Assembly: GCA_038234045.1 (NCBI GenBank)
Contig: JBBSUX010000013.1
Location: 1 to 25,193, forward strand
DNA: 25,193 nt
Direction of reading: 5' to 3'
Source of the DNA: JBBSUX01 sp038234045
Lineage (GTDB): Bacteria; Pseudomonadota; Gammaproteobacteria; Burkholderiales; Burkholderiaceae_C
Each line of letters starts with the position of its first letter. Within the stretch, counting starts at the first letter, position 1. The position numbers and the translations under genes were made by a program. Below, piece after piece: positions 22,102 through 25,193 of this stretch. Below the pieces are notes generated by a model, which saw only the letters and a list, made by a program, of their open reading frames with translations, did not search any database and was not told the origin of the DNA.

Positions 22102-22770
22102 TCAGGACGGGAAGTTGCGCCGCTCGTCGCAACACTCGGTTCCGTCGCGGCGTCGTGGGCGGTTCACCTCGATTCAGCCGGCCGCACGCTTGCCATTGTT
22201 GCGGTCTCAGTGCTCGGCGTTTCACTCATCTGGCCGCCGCTGGCGCAATGGCTTGCCACGCCTTTTGTCCGCCTGGGTCAACGCCTGGCTGAAACACCAG
22301 CCGACCCGTCTGCCGTCGGCCGTCAGACTTCTCCTGGCCGGATGGCTCTGCTTTCTTTTTTGTTGGGAATGGCAACGGGCTTGCTCTGGGCGCCCTGCGC
22401 CGGCCCGGTTCTGGGGCTCGTGCTGGCGGGCGCAATCTGGCAAGGGCCAAACGCTCACTCGAGCCTGCTGCTGAGCTACGTATTGGGTGATGTTGGATCT
22501 CCTCTCTCTCGGAAACGCTCCCCCCATCGAAGGCGCGGTGCAATGGCTGAAATCCCCCCGTTAACGCCCGCCGACCCGAAGGGCAAGGTGATCCTTGTCA
22601 ATTTCTGGACTTTCGGCTGCATCAACTGCAAAAACGCACTGCCCTATGTCCGGGATTGGTCCCTCAAATACAAGGATCAAGGGCTCGTGGTGATCGGAGA
22701 AGGGGCATATGCCAAATCAGAAGCTGCCTTTCAACAGCTTCTGGAAGAAGCCAAGAGATCGAGAATCTGA
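22102..22770 (+). pseudogene. Decayed DipZ-type (CcdA-thioredoxin) thiol:disulfide protein
   Basis: Fragments of a protein that carries reducing power across the inner membrane. Beginning at VAPLVATLGSVAASWAVHL (22114 on) the frame encodes the second part of a CcdA domain, including LLGMATGLLWAPCAGPVLGLVLAGAIW; the first CcdA helices and the start are missing, and an in-frame TGA lies at 22099. After LLLSYVLG the membrane helices are deleted. The linker LGNAPPIEGAVQWLKSP is readable only in another frame (22493 on), returning to the first frame after a C run (22554-22559) that appears one C short. The thioredoxin start with GKVILVNFWTFGCINC is intact, but the rest is replaced by GAYAKSEAAFQQLLEEAKRSRI and a stop. 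Truncation, deletion and frameshifts together make a functional protein unlikely. Confidence 0.8.
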
Positions 22771-22845
22771 TGCGTCTATGATGGGCCTTTGCTCTGGACA
22801 GCACCGGCCAGCGAGCCCGCGTCAGGGAACTTCGACCGCGCCTGT

Positions 22846-23016
22846 TTAACGCGGCGCTGCGGGGGATTGCGTGGACCCTGCTGAAGTAGCCGCGTCGTCT
22901 TTTTCGGCGGCCTCTTCGAGCATGTTTTCCGGCATTTCGGGCTCAACCGGCAATTGGGCGAGGTGTTCAGCACTGTCATGGCCGCCCGCAACATGTGATT
23001 TTTCGTTGGTGGTCAT
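22846..23016 (-). CDS. Small acidic hypothetical protein
   Basis: The 56-aa ORF starts at the ATG at 23016 (MTTNEKSHVAGG), chosen because GGAG lies at normal distance upstream; the frame extends four codons further to 23028. It has no TM segment, is acidic in the centre (PEMPENMLEEAAEKDD) and Ala/Ser-rich at the end, and is probably disordered. Its start overlaps the stop of the tiny secreted-type ORF upstream (ATGA), which supports both. I do not recognise a family. Confidence 0.5.
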   Translation of the reverse strand: MTTNEKSHVAGGHDSAEHLAQLPVEPEMPENMLEEAAEKDDAATSAGSTQSPAAPR

Positions 23017-23168
23017 GGTGCGCTCCATGCGATGGAGCCAATATCAACGATTCCCAGGTCACTTGCCTTCGCCGATCCATCGGGCAGGATCGAGACAACG
23101 GCAGCACTGAGACATAGGGCGCACACAAGGCTGAATGCGATGACGGCTTGGCGATTCTGAGATTTCAT
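23013..23168 (-). CDS. 51-aa protein with N-terminal signal/anchor segment
   Basis: The ORF starts MKSQNRQAVIAF, with a positively charged start and a hydrophobic stretch at about 8-28 (VIAFSLVCALCLSAAVVSIL), then a short tail (DLGIVDIGSIAWSAP). This looks like a signal peptide or single membrane anchor of a very small envelope protein. No strong Shine-Dalgarno was seen. The TGA overlaps the next gene's ATG by ATGA, the pattern of a coupled two-gene unit. Function unknown. Confidence 0.5.
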   Translation of the reverse strand: MKSQNRQAVIAFSLVCALCLSAAVVSILPDGSAKASDLGIVDIGSIAWSAP

Positions 23169-23335
23169 TATCAATAGCAAAAGGATTGAGCGGATTCCAA
23201 GGCCATACCGTCACCGCACATGCCGGACCGGACGCCATGGGGTTTCCGGCAAAAACCTACAAAACTCGTAGTCGTACCCGACCTGGATGGCCCGTCCTGC
23301 ACTACAGACGCCAATACGGCGCAATAAGCAAGGGT

Positions 23336-24097
23336 TCACCACTTGCCTGCAGGTGCGGCACCACTGCCACTCGATCGGCCACGTGCGGCCGCCTTGTCGA
23401 GTTCAGCCGCCAGCTCCGTACGGTTGCCCTTGCGAGCGAAGTCGGCTGCGCTCATGCCTTGCTGGTTGCGCAGCGTCGGGTCTGCACCCTCCTCCAGCAG
23501 CATGCGTGCGGCGTCCGGACTGCCGTAGTAGGCAGCCATCATCAACGGCGTGGTCTTGTTCGGTGAATCGGCGTCGATGTACGCGCTGTTGTCCAGCAGG
23601 ATCTTGGCAATTTCGGTCTGGTTCGGGCCCTGCACACTCACCGCGTAATGCAGGGGTGCCCAGCCCGTTTTGTTGACGTCGGCGTCTCGTGCGATCAGGG
23701 CCTTCACCGATTCGACATCGCCCTTGATCGCCGCAATCATGAGCGGGCTCTCGTCGGCGGCATCACGCAGCTCTACCTTGGTGGCTGGTGCAGCGATCAG
23801 TACCTTCACCACCTTGGGAGATGGTTCGCGCAGAGCCATCAAGAGGCCGGTCTGGCCATGGGAATCAGTGGTGTTGGGGTCGAACCCGCGGCCGATGAGT
23901 TCTGCGACCGAGGCAGCATCGTCCCTTTTGATCGAACGGAAGAAATCATCGTAGGAACCCGCTGTGGCGCAACCGGTGACCGCGAGTGCCAGCATGGTGA
24001 CGCAGGCACCACGAACGACCTGCCTGCGGCTTGCCCGTGCCAAAAGAGCAACTGGCGAGTGATCCGCAGCAGGTAAAACATTGGAGATGAAGTTCAT
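23336..24097 (-). CDS. Ankyrin-repeat lipoprotein
   Basis: The 253-aa exported protein has a long, basic N-terminal region (RASRRQVVRG, weakly Tat-like) leading to a hydrophobic stretch and lipobox VTGC, so C43 is the likely lipid-bearing residue. Residues about 50-225 contain four to five ankyrin repeats: DDAASVAELIGRGFDPN, DESPLMIAAIKGDVESVKALIARDADVN, WAPLHYAV with EIAKILLDNSAYID, and TTPLMMAAYYGSPDAARMLLEEGADP. The C terminus is a short Ala/Gly/Ser-rich tail. It is expected to mediate protein-protein contacts in the periplasm. Its ATG overlaps the tatD stop (ATGA), so it is the second gene of a two-gene operon; the link to TatD's nuclease role is not evident. Confidence 0.88.
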   Translation of the reverse strand: MNFISNVLPAADHSPVALLARASRRQVVRGACVTMLALAVTGCATAGSYDDFFRSIKRDDAASVAELIGRGFDPNTTDSHGQTGLLMALREPSPKVVKVLIAAPATKVELRDAADESPLMIAAIKGDVESVKALIARDADVNKTGWAPLHYAVSVQGPNQTEIAKILLDNSAYIDADSPNKTTPLMMAAYYGSPDAARMLLEEGADPTLRNQQGMSAADFARKGNRTELAAELDKAAARGRSSGSGAAPAGKW

Positions 24098-24906
24098 GAT
24101 TTGGAGGCGCCCTTCAGAAAAAGCCGATCGAAATTAGCGCTGGTGATGCTCCCCACTTCGGCAACGTCCAGCCCGCGAAGTTCCGCGATTTGCCTGGCAA
24201 CAAACGGAACATACGAGGGATTGTTCGTCTTGCCGCGCATCGGCACGGGTGCGAGGTAAGGGCTGTCGGTTTCGATCAGCATGCGATCCATTGGAACGAA
24301 AGCAGCCACGTCCCGCAGGTCTTGCGCCTTTTTGAAGGTCAGGATGCCCGAGAACGAAATGTAGAAGCCCAGGTCGAGCGCCGCACGCGCCACATCGGCG
24401 GTCTCTGTGAAGCAGTGAAAGACGCCACCCGCCGCACCGGCGCTGCCGTCTTCGCCCTCCTCCCGCAGGATGGCGAGGGTGTCATCCGATGCGCTGCGCG
24501 TGTGGATGACGAGCGGTTTACCGGTCTGGCGCGCTGCGCGGATGTGCTTGCGAAAGCGCTCGCGCTGCCACTCAAGATCCGCAACGCTACGGCCACCCTT
24601 GCGATCTTCCATACCGTAATAGTCGAGCCCGGTTTCACCGATGGCCAGCACCCGATCAAGCGTCGCGCGGTCGACCAGATCGGCCACCGTAGGTTCTGTC
24701 ACGCCTTCGTTGTCGGGATGGACGCCCACCGTGGCCCAGAAGTTGTCATGCTCAAGGGCAAGCGCATGTACGGCGACAAATTCCTCGAGCGTGGTGCAGA
24801 TGCAGAGTGCACGACTCACCTGCGCATCTGCCATGGCGGCACGGATCGCCGGCAACTGCGCGGCGAGCTCGGGCATCGATAAATGGCAATGGGAGTCGGT
24901 GAACAT
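24094..24906 (-). CDS. tatD: TatD-family metal-dependent hydrolase (DNase)
   Basis: Two-metal TIM-barrel nuclease/hydrolase of the TatD/YcfH family. The protein is 270 aa from the ATG at 24906 (MFTDSHCHL), which matches the usual family start; the frame is open 19 codons further to 24963, but that part runs into a palindromic repeat. Metal ligands are visible: H6 and H8 in DSHCH, E91 in GETGLDYY, H135 in VIHTRSA, H164 in FHCFTE, and D214 in ETDSPYLAP. The length is typical (about 260). It is followed, with a four-base overlap, by an ankyrin lipoprotein gene. YcfH/TatD paralogues cannot be told apart from this sequence alone. Confidence 0.93.
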   Translation of the reverse strand: MFTDSHCHLSMPELAAQLPAIRAAMADAQVSRALCICTTLEEFVAVHALALEHDNFWATVGVHPDNEGVTEPTVADLVDRATLDRVLAIGETGLDYYGMEDRKGGRSVADLEWQRERFRKHIRAARQTGKPLVIHTRSASDDTLAILREEGEDGSAGAAGGVFHCFTETADVARAALDLGFYISFSGILTFKKAQDLRDVAAFVPMDRMLIETDSPYLAPVPMRGKTNNPSYVPFVARQIAELRGLDVAEVGSITSANFDRLFLKGASKS

Positions 24907-24933
24907 CGAGGAAAAAGTCTCAAGATTGTGCAA

Positions 24934-24985
24934 TGAAAAATGGCTAAATCGCTTATATAACAAGCGCTATTAGCTATCAATTCCA
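24934..24985. repeat. Dispersed palindromic repeat upstream of tatD
   Basis: ATGGCTAAATCGCTT (24940-24954 region) and AAGCGCTATTAGCTAT (24962-24977) form an imperfect inverted repeat. On the opposite strand it reads GATAGCTAATAGCGC, matching GATAGCTGATAGCGC of the copy inside ldcA at 14 of 15 positions. It lies about 30 bp upstream of the tatD start, in the probable leader or promoter. Confidence 0.65.
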
Positions 24986-25110
24986 ATGTATTTCGCGAGG
25001 AAAGCGCGGATACTTCGCAACCCGTTGAGCCGGCTGCGTAAGCGCTCGCAGAGAGAAAACAGGCCGGTCGGCCTTGGGCGAGTGTGAGCTCGGCGCGGGC
25101 CGGTGAGGTA

Positions 25111-25193
25111 TCAGATCGTCTGTGTAGCCCGATCCGAGCCGAGGTGGCTGCCCAGCATTTCCTCTATCTTCATCTTGAGGATGCGGGACTTCT
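25111..25193 (-). CDS. Possible C-terminal end of a gene running off the window
   Basis: A minus-strand frame is open from the window edge to a TGA at 25111, encoding 27 codons ending in a charged, helix-like stretch (KMKIEEMLGSHLGSDRATQ). It is too short to be statistically meaningful and I recognise no family. The rest of the stretch from 24986 to 25110 shows no feature I can support. Confidence 0.25.
   Translation of the reverse strand, partial: KSRILKMKIEEMLGSHLGSDRATQTI

Overview
The window looks like a chromosomal segment of a GC-rich betaproteobacterium, most likely Burkholderiales/Comamonadaceae. The basis is gene content and style (trehalose/glycogen operon with a fused TreS-maltokinase, TadA fused to a hydrolase-like domain, TatD-ankyrin pair) plus a short dispersed palindromic repeat of a type I recall from Comamonadaceae genomes. 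This assignment is inference, because no rRNA or other phylogenetic marker is present.

Left part (1-6258, minus strand): a glgB-glgE-treS/mak operon, the complete set for exchange between trehalose, maltose-1-phosphate and branched alpha-glucan. Centre-left (6630-9266, plus strand): a small membrane protein, a TadA fusion and an LD-carboxypeptidase that carries an in-frame copy of the dispersed repeat. Next (9388-12549, plus strand): a compact FecR-domain / OmpA-like lipoprotein / CHASE2-HD-GYP set that looks like an envelope-sensing cyclic-di-GMP module.

Centre (12638-18796): a complete-looking filamentous phage (inovirus) prophage of about 6.1 kb. It is bounded by two dif-like XerC/XerD sites sharing a 16-bp direct repeat. 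Its structural and replication genes lie on the minus strand in the order orf123, rep, ssDNA-binding protein, 26-aa hydrophobic peptide, major coat, small coat, TspB-like adhesin, pVI, zot, with an accessory membrane protein at the left end. A divergent DNA-binding protein reads into the right dif site, so its C terminus is encoded by the attachment site. Integration at dif suggests the window lies at the replication terminus.

Right of the prophage (18797-22063): an MgtA-type P-type ATPase gene behind a long structured leader. The leader holds an MgtL-like peptide beginning MDPDP, two mutually exclusive stem-loops, and a second 18-codon ORF whose Shine-Dalgarno lies in the second stem and whose stop overlaps the mgtA start (ATGA). 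This is the most interesting regulatory structure in the window. Downstream are a decayed DipZ-type (CcdA-thioredoxin) pseudogene, two tiny overlapping ORFs, and a tatD-ankyrin lipoprotein operon on the minus strand with another repeat copy in its upstream region. All calls rest on reading the sequence; no database searches were run.
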